Of a DNA stretch of 64,000 bases, positions 22,511 to 34,225 are shown one piece after another. Origin of the DNA: Cyprinodon diabolis (taxonomy: Eukaryota; Chordata; Actinopteri; Cyprinodontiformes; Cyprinodontidae). A model generated the notes under the pieces. That model had not been told where the DNA came from and ran no database searches. It worked only from the letters and a program-made list of their open reading frames with translations. The stretch lies in contig CM060080.1 of the NCBI GenBank assembly GCA_030533445.1, forward strand, positions 40,283,880 through 40,347,879. The letters are read 5' to 3'. A program made the translations under genes and the position numbers. Each line of letters opens with the position of its first letter. The stretch's first letter is position 1.

Positions 22511-23798
22511 AAAGCTCGAACTGACCAGGCTCATTTCAATGGGTCCAATATTATAGTAATCAGTTAGAATCAAGACAACCCAGGTTTATAGTAACTAAAT
22601 AACTACGCTAGTTTCATGAAACCTCCTCAGAAGTCTAAGGCTATAATTAGTATGCCATCTGGTAATTTTTAAAAAAAGAGATCATGAATGGTGTGAAAAT
22701 CTAGACATTTACAATGGGAGTTTAGCATTTTCCTTAAACACGATCAATTTCTTTAATCCCCCATAATCTTCTGACCTCTCTCCCTGGGAAGCATTTTGGA
22801 GCCTTTAAGATGGGTAGCTTCCATTGATTTTATATACAATTTACAGATCGATACTGATTTAATGAGACAACAAACACATTACATTTTAAACAGCAACTAT
22901 TTAATCTTATAACAAGTGCTGTGGGTTTGCTTTCAGCCCTATTCCTTTTTGGTATAACTGAGCATAAATCCCCAGACAGGCATCACTAACACTGGCCTTT
23001 ATGTTACTCACAGAGCTGCAGCTCTATCCGCATTACATCTAATTAACTTCATGAGATCCTACATAAAATATTCCATTAAAAATTTAGCAGGCTGTCAGTC
23101 AGAGGAATATGACTGAATAGCTTTGGTGTCTCTGATGAGAGCAGTGATGTTTGTTGCTAACAATGTGGTAACAATACAGCTGTCTTTTTCGTGAATGCTG
23201 TTAAATCTGGCTGCTGAAGGCACAAATTGAAGGGAGGGGGGGGGGGCACAACAAGATGCTGAAGAATGAAAATACCAAAAAAGCCCCAGAGAATAAAGAA
23301 TCAGGGTCGGCTCTAAAATTAGCTTTGGAAGCAGCACCCAGCGAGCAACCTCTGATGATGATGATGATGATGAAGGGAATATGAGGTTTGCTCTACATTT
23401 TCATGACATGGGAATTTTTTGTTGTCTGGCAGTACAATGTATGCATGTGCCAGTTAATTAGATGGAGAGAAAGCAAATCCATCCTTCGCTTGTTCCCTTT
23501 GATCAATAAAACATGATAGATTTCATCTCAAGTAATTTGGGAAATATAATAAATGAATGTGCTTTTATATTGAACGCAGTTCTCTGTCAATTGCTGTTAT
23601 AATGAACTTTGAAGAATATCTTGATTAAAAGCATTATTTGGTATAAATTTGATGTTTTTTTTTTTTTTTTTACTTATGTGCTCCTAATGTGTGAAAACAA
23701 TTTATTTTGTACAGTATTATTTATAAAACTGCTTATTTGTCAATGCTGAGGATCAAATGGCAACGATGTCATCTGGGGTGACTCCCTTTGATGCTACA
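22511..23798. other. Unique sequence with possible conserved elements and simple repeats
   Basis: Two repeat-free stretches, ~22740-23090 and ~23400-23640, have mixed composition with CAGTTAATTAGATGG, TTGATCAATAAAAC and AATTGCTGTTATAATG motifs. They are plausible conserved non-coding elements, but this was not tested. There is a G run at ~23236-23247, a (GAT)6 run at ~23353-23371 and a T run at ~23653-23670. No gene was found. Confidence 0.3.
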
Positions 23799-24690
23799 TC
23801 CCTGCTAGTTTACTTAAGCCGCTGACTCCATCCAGACTGCCTCTTGCCTGCAACTTTTAAGCCTTAAAAGAGAGACACACACCGGTTATCAGCTGAAGGC
23901 TACATCTTACCTACCAAAACCGCTCCGGAATAGAGTCTGTGCTCGCTGGCTGAATCAGACGACACCCTGCCTATGATTCAGAGCAGCTGAATGCAGCGTC
24001 TTGTTTTTCCTGCGTTTATAAACCAGGTTGAACACAGTCTTTTCAGACCCACCTGCTGAAGCAGAGGAGAAACTTTTCACTTCATCTGGCTGACCTACAG
24101 TACAGCAGGGGCCCAATTCGCTGTTCAGTGAGGGAATTGGCATCCAAACCTGAACTGTGATCCACCAATCCGTCAGTTCGACTGCAGTTTGGAGCTTTGC
24201 TGCCGACATCTGATCCGCTGTTCCAAAGCTATCCACTGCCTTAAGGGAGCCTCCTCTTCCAAGGCTACAGTGAGGAACAACATTAAGCCCTGCATCAGAA
24301 TAACTCAAATCTCCTCAGTTGGAGTCCAGAATGGATCCAAACCCTCGTCCCCTCCATTCCACAGAGCCAACAGCTAAACATCGTTCCCCCTCTTTCCTCT
24401 GAAGCTTAATTTGGGGAAAGAAAGGTAGAATAGATATTTTATTTGTATCGTTTGTTGTTTTGCTTTAAAGAAGTTTTCTGAGCGTTTTTAAGTAATGTTT
24501 TTATTTAATTGTGCTTATATTCAGGAGTGTTTAGAGTTTGTGTAGTTATTAGATACAATAATACTGTGTGATTATTAGCTAATAAAGGAACCATTGTATT
24601 TTGCCATTTTTGTTTATTTTATGCAGGGAATGATTTATCCAACGGGTCGGATCCACCGTCCTTTCCTGTATGAACAGAGACAAATATCTT
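23799..24690. other. GC-richer block, possibly LTR-like
   Basis: The block is GC-richer than its neighbours, with CTAGTTTACTTAAGCCGCTG and GACTCCATCCAGACTGCC near the left. An AATAAAGG lies at ~24582 about 100 bp before a CCTTTCCTGTATGAACAG stretch. The left part has the same flavour as the solo LTR at 12349-12999 (CTACTTAAGCAGCGGCCAG), so an LTR or untranslated leader of a retroelement is possible. Open frames on both strands (23955-24308 minus, 24189-24377 plus) have no domain. I could not find ends or a target duplication. Confidence 0.25.
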
Positions 24691-25289
24691 TGGTTGGTGA
24701 TTAATAACTCTACTGATAGCCACAGGTGGTTTTACTCTTTTTTCTACCCCTTTTCAGTGACCTATTAAGTAGCTATAACTTCCAGTTCTAGTTGTTTAAT
24801 ATATTCATAATTTTCTAGTAAACTTAAAACAACCTCAGCAAAAAATCTTTTCCAATAAAAGAGTAATGACCTGCTTACATTAGGAGTTGGCAACCTTTGG
24901 AGCAGAGAAAACTACCTTCAATGAACATGTTTAAGAAGCTTAATGTAAAAAATATATATATATAGGCTTAACAGTAATGCAACCTCTCGCATGGTTAATT
25001 GGTATAACGCTCCTTCAGTGTAACTTCGCTCTACATTTCTCCCTTAATATGTTTTATATTGACGAATGACGCAGTTTATGTCATCTACCAAACTCACAGA
25101 CGATCAACTGCTTCTGGTTAAAATGTGACCAAATGACCTGATATTACACATAAAACTGGGAATATATGTTTTATTACTCTGTGGTTAAAGAACCCAGATG
25201 TCTGAGACAAAGAAACTTATTTTAGAACCGACAAATAGTAATAGAACTAAGAGTAGAAAGAGAATTAAGTGTCAGTAGAATTAAAATTC
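24691..25289. other. Unique AT-rich sequence
   Basis: A short TA run lies at ~24952-24964. No gene or recognisable repeat was found. Confidence 0.4.
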
Positions 25290-25925
25290 AATTAATTTAA
25301 AATTACTTTATTAATCCCAAATATATAAAATAAAAGTTGCAGTAACTCATAAGGGTTTTTTGTTAGTTTTTTTTTTTGTTGTAGGTATTGATAGCTGAAT
25401 GTAGAAAGGATGTTCTGTATCAGTCTGTCTTGCTGCAAATCTGGACAACCCTCTGACTGAAGACACTTGTTTAAAAATATTCTGGAGAGGATGCTCACTG
25501 CTTTCAGTATCATCTTCACTTTATTTAATCTGGGCATACACCGTGTGATATATTCAATGGTTGCTGCAGCTGGAACAACAAATCCGCAGGGTTTAAAAGT
25601 TCACAGCTCACGATGCATGTTCTCAAACTCCGACGCTCTGATGCGACCCTAAGACGGCCGACTGAATTTCCAATATGTTTTCTCCCTACGTTACAATTCC
25701 TGATAGGGAGGTGGTCGTGAGAGGCTGGTCCCCCCTTGTTACCCCCTGTACACTACATGCTGCATGATGCACGATCAGGCTAAAAGTCGGCCTGATCGAA
25801 TACGTTTCGCACAACTTGTTGTTCCTGATTCTTCTGAAATATAAAATCATCTCCCATGTTTTGTTGACATTCAGGATAAGATTATTGTTTCCACACCATG
25901 CCAAAAAGCGGTTCACCACTTTAGA
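25290..25925 (-). mobile_element. Old LINE relic (RT fragment plus 3' end)
   Basis: On the minus strand, 25800-25919 encodes MVNRFLAWCGNNNLILNVNK followed by TWEMILYFRR. This matches the block after the RT active site of a common fish LINE (pattern ..F..WC..N.L.LNV.KT.E...DFR). Left of it, the plus strand TTACTTTATTAATCCCAAAT (25300-25322) is the complement of a LINE-like tail. If both belong together, the element is a minus-strand copy with a large internal deletion. It is too decayed for clade assignment. Confidence 0.45.
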
Positions 25926-26344
25926 TCATGTGATTCCTATATCAGTTCATTGGAATAATTCACGTACAACACCAACAGGGGTATGAATCGTCAGGTCACA
26001 ACACAGTCTGGACAGATCAGCCACTCATTCGAAGACCAGCCAAAAGCGGGAGTCAGTCGTATGATTCACAACTGATTCTCAGCACAATTGAATAATAGCC
26101 TGATTCATTAAGTGAATAAATGACCAAACCATCGCTATCATAGCCCAGTATGAATAATTTTTGTTATGTACTACTTGGTGAATCACTCCTTGGGAGAATT
26201 TCTCTTTGTTTAGTAGTTTAGCTTGATGAAGCTGACTTCAACTGTTAGCTTTAGCCAGATTCCACTGTCAGCTTGCTGAAGCACAGAATGCAAAAGTTCT
26301 CTCCCAACTGGCTTTATTTGAACTAAACTAAGACAGTGTCAAAT

Positions 26345-26594
26345 AAGAGGAGTGGTGGCCTAGCGGTCAGGGCATTGTGTTTGGATCCCTGAGGTTCTGA
26401 GTTCAAGACCTACTCCCACAGTCTGCCACTCTGGGTCCCTGAGCGAGACCCTTAACGAAAACACTGCCCCTCAGGTGCCGCACAATGCCAGCCCACAGCT
26501 CCCCAAAGGGATGGGTTAAATGCAGAGAATGGATTTTGTTGCTTTGTACTTGTGACAATGTAATGACAATAAAGTTGAATTCTTTCTTTCTTAA
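26345..26594 (+). mobile_element. tRNA-derived SINE with LINE-like tail
   Basis: The head GTGGCCTAGCGGTCAGGGC contains a pol III A box (TGGCCTAGCGG), and GAGTTCAAGACC supplies a B box (GTTCAAGAC) about 45 bp on. The spacing and the long variable region resemble a tRNA-Leu/Ser ancestor. A body with GGGTCCCTGAGCGAGACCC and CACAGCTCCCCAAAGGG follows, and the tail TGACAATAAAGTTGAATTC then (TTTC)n. A second, diverged member lies at 55359-55577. SINEs of this build are moved by a LINE with a similar tail. Confidence 0.8.
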
Positions 26595-27380
26595 AGTAAT
26601 GATTGTGATTTGATTCAGTTTGTTTGCACAAATAATTTGCTCATTTGAATAATAAAACACGAGAAATGCCAAAGCTGTATTTTAACTGCTTTTGACAGAT
26701 GTTGGGAGCTGATGAACTATTCTTTTGGCAACAAAGGCTTATCAGTAATATGGTCCTTCCCTTTAAGGACTAATGCAAAAACGTCTTTAAAAAATAGCAG
26801 TGAGAGAAATAAAGATTAATTGGCTTGAAATTAATGCATATGAAAATCAAACAACCCTATTAATGATTAAAAACAGTGGTGTGATGACAGACAGCCAGCT
26901 ATTGCCAACAAGCAATATTATGCTGATGATATAAATCAGAGAAAACACACCAACAGAACTTTCTTGGTGCAAAGAGGAAGGTTGCAACCCTTTCTCCAAA
27001 TGCCCATAACGTAATTGCATCTAACTGAAAAAACCTGCATCTAATTTAATCAAGTTTACTATGACTGCAGCAAAACCTCTACTCTGTTGACCATACAGTA
27101 GAAATGAAGATAACCTTTTGTTGGAGATGACAGAGGTGGGGTTATCCAAGGTTCCAGCTCAGGATTCTTCCATTATTTCTATGAAATATCTTCATGGCCT
27201 CATATAATACATGCATGTTCAGCTAAGATTAAAACCAACATGAACATACGTTACCATAGCTAAATAGTTAACACACAGCTTTGTATTACAGTATCTCCAG
27301 GTGACGATAAACCCGTCAAAGCATTGAGTAGCTGCTATAGATATTAATATCAGGATGTACTACTGTTTTCTAAAATTGAC
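26595..27380. other. Unique sequence, possible conserved element at ~26755-26960
   Basis: The segment ~26755-26960 is repeat-free with AAAGATTAATTGGCTTGAAA, TTAATGCATATGAAAATC and TTAATGATTAAAAAC. It has a homeodomain-like core density that could mark an enhancer. This is inference from texture only. The rest is unremarkable. Confidence 0.25.
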
Positions 27381-28027
27381 TGGAAAACCAGTGTTGTATA
27401 AAGTACTGAAATCTCGGAGTCAAGTAAAAGTAAAAGTACCTCTCCAAAATATGACTTTGGTAAAAGTCCAAGTCACTGACTGAAATGTTACCTGAGTAAA
27501 ATTCTTAAAGTATCTGGAATGGCTTGTACTTAAGTATAAGAATTACTGTAAAAATAGATGTTCTAAAGTAATGTTGTGAAAAGTATAAGTAAAAAGTAAG
27601 TGCAGTTTGAATGAAATTTTTTTTTTTCAAATTTTGGTAAACTTTGAAGGTTAAATTAACTTAAAATAATAAACACAACCAAGTGTAGGATAAATTTAGA
27701 CTGGCTTTGTGAAACAAGTGTATCCTATTGGTGTTGATGAACAAGCCCAGGCAAGACCCGACTTTATAGTCAGTAGGTGGGGTCAAAACACTTGCGTTTC
27801 TCTGGCTCTCTCGCTTGTTTTTATTTTTTTTCTCTATTTAGTAACTTAACCAAACATTGAAAATGTATCGGAGTAAAAGTATGCAATTAAGTTCGTAAAT
27901 GTAGTGAAGTAAAAGTGAAAGTTCTCAAAAAAATGCATACTCTTGGAAAGTAGAAAGTACTCCAAAATATACTTAAGTTCAGTAGTGAAGTATTTTTACT
28001 TCGGCACTATACAACACTGTGGAAAAC
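27381..28027. mobile_element. hAT-type MITE (631 bp) with perfect 8-bp TSD
   Basis: The element 27389-28019 starts CAGTGTTGTATAAAGTACTG and ends with the inverse, CACTATACAACACTG. Both ends continue into AAGTA/TACTT-rich subterminal repeats. The octamer TGGAAAAC is repeated exactly at 27381-27388 and 28020-28027. The interior has no coding frame. Ends of this kind are common among fish hAT miniatures. Confidence 0.92.
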
Positions 28028-28279
28028 ACTAATCAGGGTCCAAATCTGGATGTTGTGATGGACTAAGACCCAAACCTTCAGAGGCACATGAAGACTGTAA
28101 GCCTACTGTCACCTGAATAGTTCCTGGATTAATGTCATAGCACGATCGAAAAAACTCATCCACATGTTTAGTCAATCAGGCGCCTGCCGATCTGCCCATG
28201 TCCTCACTAAGGTTAACTAAGTACAACACGCTTGTCCCAGTTTTGATGTTTTTCTGAGAATTTACTTTAAAACACCCTT

Positions 28280-28450
28280 CAAATACCTTGAAAGACTTAA
28301 TAAATCACTGAATGACAAAATACCAAAATATATTAAAGATTTGTTTTCTTTGTACTGTAGAAACCTTCCAAAGCACTCAGGTCTTCAGGTTCAAATCTAT
28401 TCTGCTTCCTCAGAATCAGAACCAACCATGGAGATGCACGATTTAGATTT
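28280..28450 (+). mobile_element. Possible LINE ORF2 C-terminal remnant
   Basis: The plus strand reads ...LNDKIPKYIKDLFSLYCR near 28297-28360, similar to the YK.LNG..P.YI.DL...Y block found in the LINEs at 41090 and 52800. The similarity is short and no other part of the element is clear. Confidence 0.3.
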
Positions 28451-28937
28451 TATGCTCTTCCAAGTAAATAAACCTCAAATTCTGCAAAATAAAGTTAAAT
28501 CCTTGGATTACGTTAATCAAGGTGGAGAAAAAAGTTCTAGTGCTCCATTGGACTACCCTGTTCAAACTATTCACATTATGTCCCTCCGATATATTTTTTG
28601 TGTTTTGTTTCTAAATAAGTATGTCTTGCTTATCATAGAAAATCCATTTTAAAATGTTTTATCTTGTAGGAAAATAATACAAAGCCTCAATCAAAGAAGA
28701 AAACGGTTTCCACAGATCAAACTCAAGAGTTAAAAAAGTCAAATGACAGAGCAAACCCTTTATAAATAAGATACTTTTTTTCCTGACTAAAGTGAGAGAA
28801 AAAAAAAAACATTGTTTGCTTTGTTATAACCTTTACTGTTTTCAAACTAATACAAGTCATATGTGTTTGCTAAGTTTCTACCTAAGATTGTGGTTAGAAA
28901 ATGTTGTTTAACCAGTGTTTTTATGTTCCTGATTTTC

Positions 28938-29034
28938 AATTTAATTTAACTCAGTTTATTTATATAAGGCCACTTCACAGCACATGTCATCTCAAGGCAC
29001 TTTACTTTCAACCAGATCATACAGTCAAATTGAT
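28938..29034 (-). mobile_element. L2-type LINE 3' terminus, minus strand
   Basis: The reverse complement gives TTGACTGTATGATCTGGTTG, then AAAGTGCCTTGAGATGACAT and TATATAAATAAACTGAGTTA. This follows the end of the L2 copy at ~41985-42070 almost base for base (TTGACTGTATGATCTGGTTG, AAAGTGCCTTGAGATGAAAT). It is a strongly 5'-truncated insertion. Confidence 0.8.
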
Positions 29035-29546
29035 TTTGCAACAAGACCTAGATTAATCAACGACCACCTCAATACCTGTAGAAAAAAAATTATTAAGAAT
29101 TCTGGCAAAATGTATGGTGCTTCCTACTCTAGACGTCTTTTACAACTACTTTTAATCATGAGAGAAAACTGTACAGGTGGTACTTGTGAAGCGATTTTGA
29201 TCTATGGGTGTTGTTGTAGTTTTAAAACTCTAGAGTCGAAGTTTAAAAATAGAAATTTCCAATCAGAGTCTCAGAGAAACTGAAATGTATGCATATGTGC
29301 AATGCAAAACTGCCCATCAGTCACTGCAGCATTTAGTTTCCCTTTGGGCTTAAAATTATATTTTTGAATTTTAATGTGTGGTTGACTTACATGTTTTATT
29401 TAAAATATAAATTAATTAGTTGTTGGGTTCTTGCAACAATGTTTAGATGGCAAAATAATGGCATTAACTATTGTGGATAATTTGACTGTAATTTATTTTC
29501 TTTTTTTAAGAACCTTAGCCTTTCAGTTACATTAAGTAATGTAGCC

Positions 29547-29841
29547 TACACTGCAAAAACCATCTAAAAATGAGAAAAAATGTCTTAAATTAAGTGTATT
29601 TACCATTAATTTGAGTAGGTAAATAAGATAATTTGCCAATGGAATGAGTATTTTTAGTCCTAAAATAAGATAATTAGATAATTCTTACTTGAAATAAGAC
29701 AATGCAATTGTGTTTTCTTATTTTAAATGTAAATTGTCTTGTTCCGTTGGCAAAGTGTGTCAATTACCTCCTCAATTCAAGAAAAAATTCACTTATTGTA
29801 GGAAAAAAAGACTTATTTGGATTTCATTTTTTTGCAGTGTA
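29547..29841. mobile_element. CACTGCAAAAA MITE, complete copy (291 bp)
   Basis: The element 29549-29839 begins CACTGCAAAAACC and ends TTTTTTTGCAGTG, an inverted pair of about 11 bp flanked by TA on both sides (29547-29548 and 29840-29841). The interior is AT-rich and itself roughly palindromic: AAATAAGATAATTTGCCAAT on one side answers a TTGGCAAAGTGTGTCAATTA block on the other. Relatives are at 58540-58813 and 1181-1340. It has no coding capacity. Confidence 0.8.
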
Positions 29842-31370
29842 GGTATAAATTCAGCTGGAAGAATCTTTGCCGGTTTTCTGGTGCCCTCCTTATGCACCGC
29901 GGCTCCAGCCGATCAGTGCAGCTCCAAACCTTCACCTCAGCCATTAACTGCTCAAAACTCTGCATTTACACCTCTAAGCTAAGGATGCTCTCCCTTCCAT
30001 CTGAACTGCAACCCTCCTATGCCTCTACACCGCCTTCATCTCACTGGCCTCCCTATGCCTCCCCTCATTCTGTCAGACTCTGTGGGGAAAGACATTTCTA
30101 ACCTGGATCTACACTCTCCCACCGATTTACAGCATTTAGCACAAACATTTTCTGTCATGTCAAGAAAATATTTTAATTGCTGCATTTTCTGTGTGACTCT
30201 TTCTCGTTTGAAGTGACACCAATTCAATAATCTACTACCTGTATGTAAAATAATCAAGCAATGTAATTTTTTATCAATTAAATTTTAAAAGTGCTATTTG
30301 GATTAATTATATTTTAAACCTGGCTTAAAACACATGCTGCATGGGCACAGAACTGAAACAAAACAACAACCAACACATAGGATCTGTCTATTGGATCTAA
30401 AATACCTTAATAGGCAAAGCAAACAGTTTCTGAATGATCTTGAGACAGAAGTAGCAGTGGTTATCATGACCATCTGGAGACACCAGAGTTGACAATAAAG
30501 GCTAAAAGCAAAAGCAAAATTTGGAGCCTTGAACAATAATCTGTAAATCATTGCTAAACCTGTTTCAATCATTTAATTCTCCATGAGTATAGTTTCAAGC
30601 TGCCTCCGAGGAGTAAATCCCATTCTTACTTGCAAATCCTCTCATATCACCTCAGATTAGACGAGAAGCCTCTTTTAGGCGTCTTTTTTTTGGCTTTCTT
30701 TGGGGTTAAAATATGGACCAAAGTTCAGCCGCACTCACAGAGCCACACATGGTGCTGTACCGGCTTCATGCCTCGGGTCGTCTTTGTCTTGAAAGATGCC
30801 CCTGTGCCGAGTGGGTATAATCCGAATAAAGCATTTATTCTTCAAGTATCTCTGTTTTTCTCTACAGTCATTATTTTCATTCCAAGCTGGTGAAAAGCTC
30901 CCCTAGAGCACAATGTTTTCCTCAAGGTTCTATAGAATGCTGTTCTGTCTTCACATTTGACTTCACACAGAGTGAACTGTGAAGTAATGTACACATTAAC
31001 CACAGAACCTCAAGCCATGTACAATCTATCTTATACATGCAATATGTGCTTTTTACAGCTGACTGCCAATCTGTGTAGAAACTTTATATTTTTCTAATTA
31101 CATTTTCTACTTGTAGTTTTATCCAACTAATTTCTCAATGAAGAAGAATGTTTGCACATTCTGAAACACATTCTTTATGGTGAAGCACTGATTGTTACAT
31201 TTAATATAAATCTAATTGTAATGTGTTGTCTATCAGCCCTGAAAATGTAATTCTCTGCTTTCAAGAGAGAAAATGTCACATTTTGTTGCTGAAAGCTTCG
31301 ATCTAAAGAAGGATAAATCAATTAATTTAGGCCAATTTAACTAAATAAAAGACTGACTTAAATACTGGGT
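29842..31370. other. Unique sequence; possible conserved element ~30930-31290
   Basis: Short overlapping frames at 29710-30257 on both strands have no domain. The interval 30930-31290 is repeat-free with many TAATTA/ATTACA cores and could be a conserved non-coding element (inference). No gene was called. Confidence 0.3.
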
Positions 31371-31474
31371 AATATTGTAGTCAAGACCACACTAAACAAG
31401 ACTAAGGAGTACCGAGACAAGGCCAAGACATGCAGAGGCTAAGACCTTATATGGTCTTGGTCTCTGTACTCGAT

Positions 31475-32570
31475 GGCTGTGTTCGATTTTATGGGCTGTC
31501 CTCCAAAGGCCGATTACGTCATAGCGAGGTCTGGTCGGATTCCAAGATTCCTCGTTATGAGGCCTACAAATGCGTCCTTCTTTTAGCCTGATTTGAATGA
31601 CGGGTTCGATGTATCTTCACTATCCTTGGATATCCCAGGATTCATTGCGAGACCAAGAAAGCCGGCAGTCAGTGATCAGAGGAAAAAGGTATATGGCGCT
31701 GAACAGTGGTGAAAATTGGAAGTTTAGTTTAATATGATACAAGTATATGAATAGTTCCATCTGAAATGAATGAAAATGGTTGTTTTAATGGTTATTGAGT
31801 CAGATATGTGGCGGTAATTTTTGATTTATCTAAAGGTTTTTATCTGTTACTGTGTAAATGGGTTTGGCTGTAATTTAAGGACAGATTCTAATAGATCTGC
31901 AGTGTGGGGACTAAAAATCTGATAGGGTTTTATACCAGAATAGAAAATCTCTTTATTGTCCCACAATGGGGAAATTTACAGCAGCAAAAAGATTATTGAA
32001 AAAAAAAATGGTCACACAAATGTGGACCTTAGAAAAATGTATAAGTACACAATAATAGTGTAGAGTTAAAAGATAAACAATAAAATACTGTAAAGTGTTT
32101 TAACAATATCAAACTGTGCACCTAGAGAATAAATAACCAATGAACAGCTATGCACATTTTTACAGTAATGGATATTTGAAAATAGCAGCAACATCAAAGA
32201 TGGTCAAAATGACAGCAGCATGTTATTTAACTGACTAAGGTTTCTATCATTATATTTGCTTTTATTTTTCATGCTCTCGGTGGTTGGAACCTTTATTCCA
32301 CCCTGGAGTCTCAGAAGTGTAGTCTTTGTTCACTTTACAATTAAAAAAAAAGTAAAAGCTTTGAAAAGTTCAGTATCCATTCTTTTCCTCTTTTGTGTGT
32401 CAACTTTCATGGTTGCTAAGCGACAGAGCGTACGGCGATAAAGCCACAGAAGGCTAGACCTGTTTACCAGCCAAAAATCTTCCGGTCTCCTTATTTTCAA
32501 GGACTTCCAAGGATCCGCTCTTGGTAGACCGCATCCTTGGAAGAATCAGCCCATGAATTTGAACGCAGCT
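31475..32570. mobile_element. Inner GGCTGTGTTCGA-type element
   Basis: GGCTGTGTTCGATTTTATGG at 31475 is answered at the other end by the inverse of AGCTGCGTTCAAATTCATGG (ending 32570). The inner sequences TGTCCTCCAAAGG and, inverted, ATTCTTCCAAGGATGCG are also related. Such ends resemble PIF/Harbinger-type or similar miniatures, but the superfamily is not proven and no target duplication is evident. The interior holds a LINE tail (31936-32235) and no transposase. Confidence 0.5.
31936..32235 (-). mobile_element. LINE 3' end fragment inside the inner element
   Basis: The plus strand AGAATAGAAAATCTCTTTAT then TGTCCCACAATGGGGAAATT is the complement of a typical teleost LINE tail (AATTTCCCCATTGTGGGACA then AATAAAGAGATT). 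Downstream GCAGCAACATCAAAGATGG and GACAGCAGCA fit the 3' UTR of the same family. It is oriented minus and 5'-truncated. Confidence 0.55.
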
Positions 32571-32607
32571 CTTGGTCTTGGTCAGTGTGGTCTTCACTAC
32601 AACACTA

Positions 32608-33631
32608 CTGGAAGGCATTCATTTGCTCAAGACATGTTTTGAATTTGTGAATGCTGAAATATTTACACCAAACAAACCAGATAAAGCCACATGTTGCCCA
32701 TCTAGTTGAACTTAACTGAAAACCCATCCAGGGCGGAGCGTGGGTTTCACAGTGTGCTGCATCGTCACTACTGCATCCACACTCATTTACAACAGCGATA
32801 TTATTGTTATTTTTATGCAAACAAGGAAAGAAATGTCAGTTTCAAACAAACCTTCTTATTTTAGGAATCTAGAAAGTAAACTAAAGGTAAAGGTCATAAA
32901 AATCTGAGAGTGAATGAAGGGAAACATCTAAGCTAGTTCTCGATTCTCAATCAATACTTTTTTAATCAAGACCTCCTTTGCTCTCGTCTTCCACATGGTT
33001 TTATTTAGGAAACGGCTACCTTAAAGCCATGAAGGTTTCACTCCAAGACGTTTCTTTATCTGGCTTGACGAAGGGTAATTTTGAGCTAGAGGCTGAAATA
33101 CTTTTAAAAGACAAAAATCAAATCAGCTTTGCTCAAACGCTGCAAAAAATTTGTTTTTTTTACAGAAAAACAAAGGTGAGCTTCTCCAATGGCTTTATAA
33201 TATTACAAAACATTTTCAGCTAAAAATAACAGTTCTAATAAACATAATCTAAAGCATACAGTCTTATATGTCTTGAAAGTATTAAACATTGAAGCTGTTT
33301 AGATTTTAAAAAATGCTCATATGTTAGATCTGCACTCATGTTGATGCCATAGATCTTGTTTGTCCAATTATTTTGTTTCTGAATATTTATAGCATGTTAA
33401 TACTGAATATTGATGTTTTAAATGATGATGTAACATCGATGATCAATTAATGTGGAAGAGGAAGCCAAGCAGTAAGAAATGTCCTCTAGTTGTTTAAGAA
33501 GGTTCATAGTATAATTAAAGATTTAGTGAAAAACATATATCCGATATTCCAGGCATAAGGTAAATAAAACATAATTAAGCTAATGGTTTATTATTTGTGT
33601 GAGTGTAATGTTAATATTGCATTTACATAAG
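32608..33631. other. Unique AT-rich sequence
   Basis: There are short frames only (for example 32978-33223, plus) with no recognised domain. Nothing else was identified. Confidence 0.4.
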
Positions 33632-33967
33632 GAATTCATCAGCTTGTGTTGAGGCTTTGAGGACCCAAATGCAGAGACAAGTAGGCACAGATGAGTTTTT
33701 GGTGATTTAATGAAAGTCCAAGGAAAACAGAAGCAAAAATCCGAAATGCAAAAATACTGAAAACCAAACAAAAACCAATAAATGTCAGGGAAATTACTCG
33801 AACTAGAAAGCTACAACATCGACAACACAAGAAACCAGCTCTGAGTGAAGGCTCTGCTGCTCTTTTAAGCCCAGCACTCTGATAAGAAAGATTATCTTCA
33901 CCTGTGTAGGCTGCCCAGGTTCTCTGCAAAGATCCTCTCACTCACACACAGGAACCCTGACAGAATT
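33632..33967 (-). mobile_element. LTR-like repeat with possible 5-bp duplication
   Basis: On the minus strand the unit starts TGTCAGGGTTCCTGTG and contains CTCTGCATTTGGGTCCTC near its far end, before GCCTCAACACAAGCTG. GAATT occurs at 33632-33636 and 33963-33967, a possible duplication, though the far end would then not be CA. Internally it resembles the repeat at 14017-14450. A TTTAAGCCC/GATAAG segment mid-way resembles a promoter-proximal part. Confidence 0.45.
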
Positions 33968-34225
33968 AGAAACAGGGGGACAGCCTCATCTTGAGGACTT
34001 AAAGGACTCCATTTACAGAATGTGTGAGCTGTCAGAAAAAGTCAACAAAAATGTTTGCAAGGCCATTTAGAAGCCAACTCTACAAAGACCAGACAACATT
34101 TTTAAACTGTAGTCACTTCACTGTCAGTTCCTTTATATAATAATATTCCCACTGTTTTGACTACAGGGTGTTAGTTCTTACCCTCTTCTGATATGTTTTA
34201 TCTTAACAGTTAATTGCATTACATC

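Larger units (their letters stand above)
31371..32607. mobile_element. AATATTGTAGTCAAGACC-type element, split by a nested insertion
   Basis: The left arm AATATTGTAGTCAAGACCAC (31371-31390) and the right arm GTGGTCTTCACTACAACACT (32588-32607) are imperfect inverses. Both continue into CCAAGAC/GTCTTGG-rich subterminal repeats, an end type common in teleost DNA elements. Between them lies a second inverted pair (31475-32570). An 8-bp duplication is not clear; both flanks carry ACTGG a base apart, perhaps a decayed one. Confidence 0.6.

Noticed and set aside
26347..26410. Possible tRNA gene
   Set aside because: A and B boxes are present, but no cloverleaf can be closed and SINE body and tail follow; the same applies at 55359.
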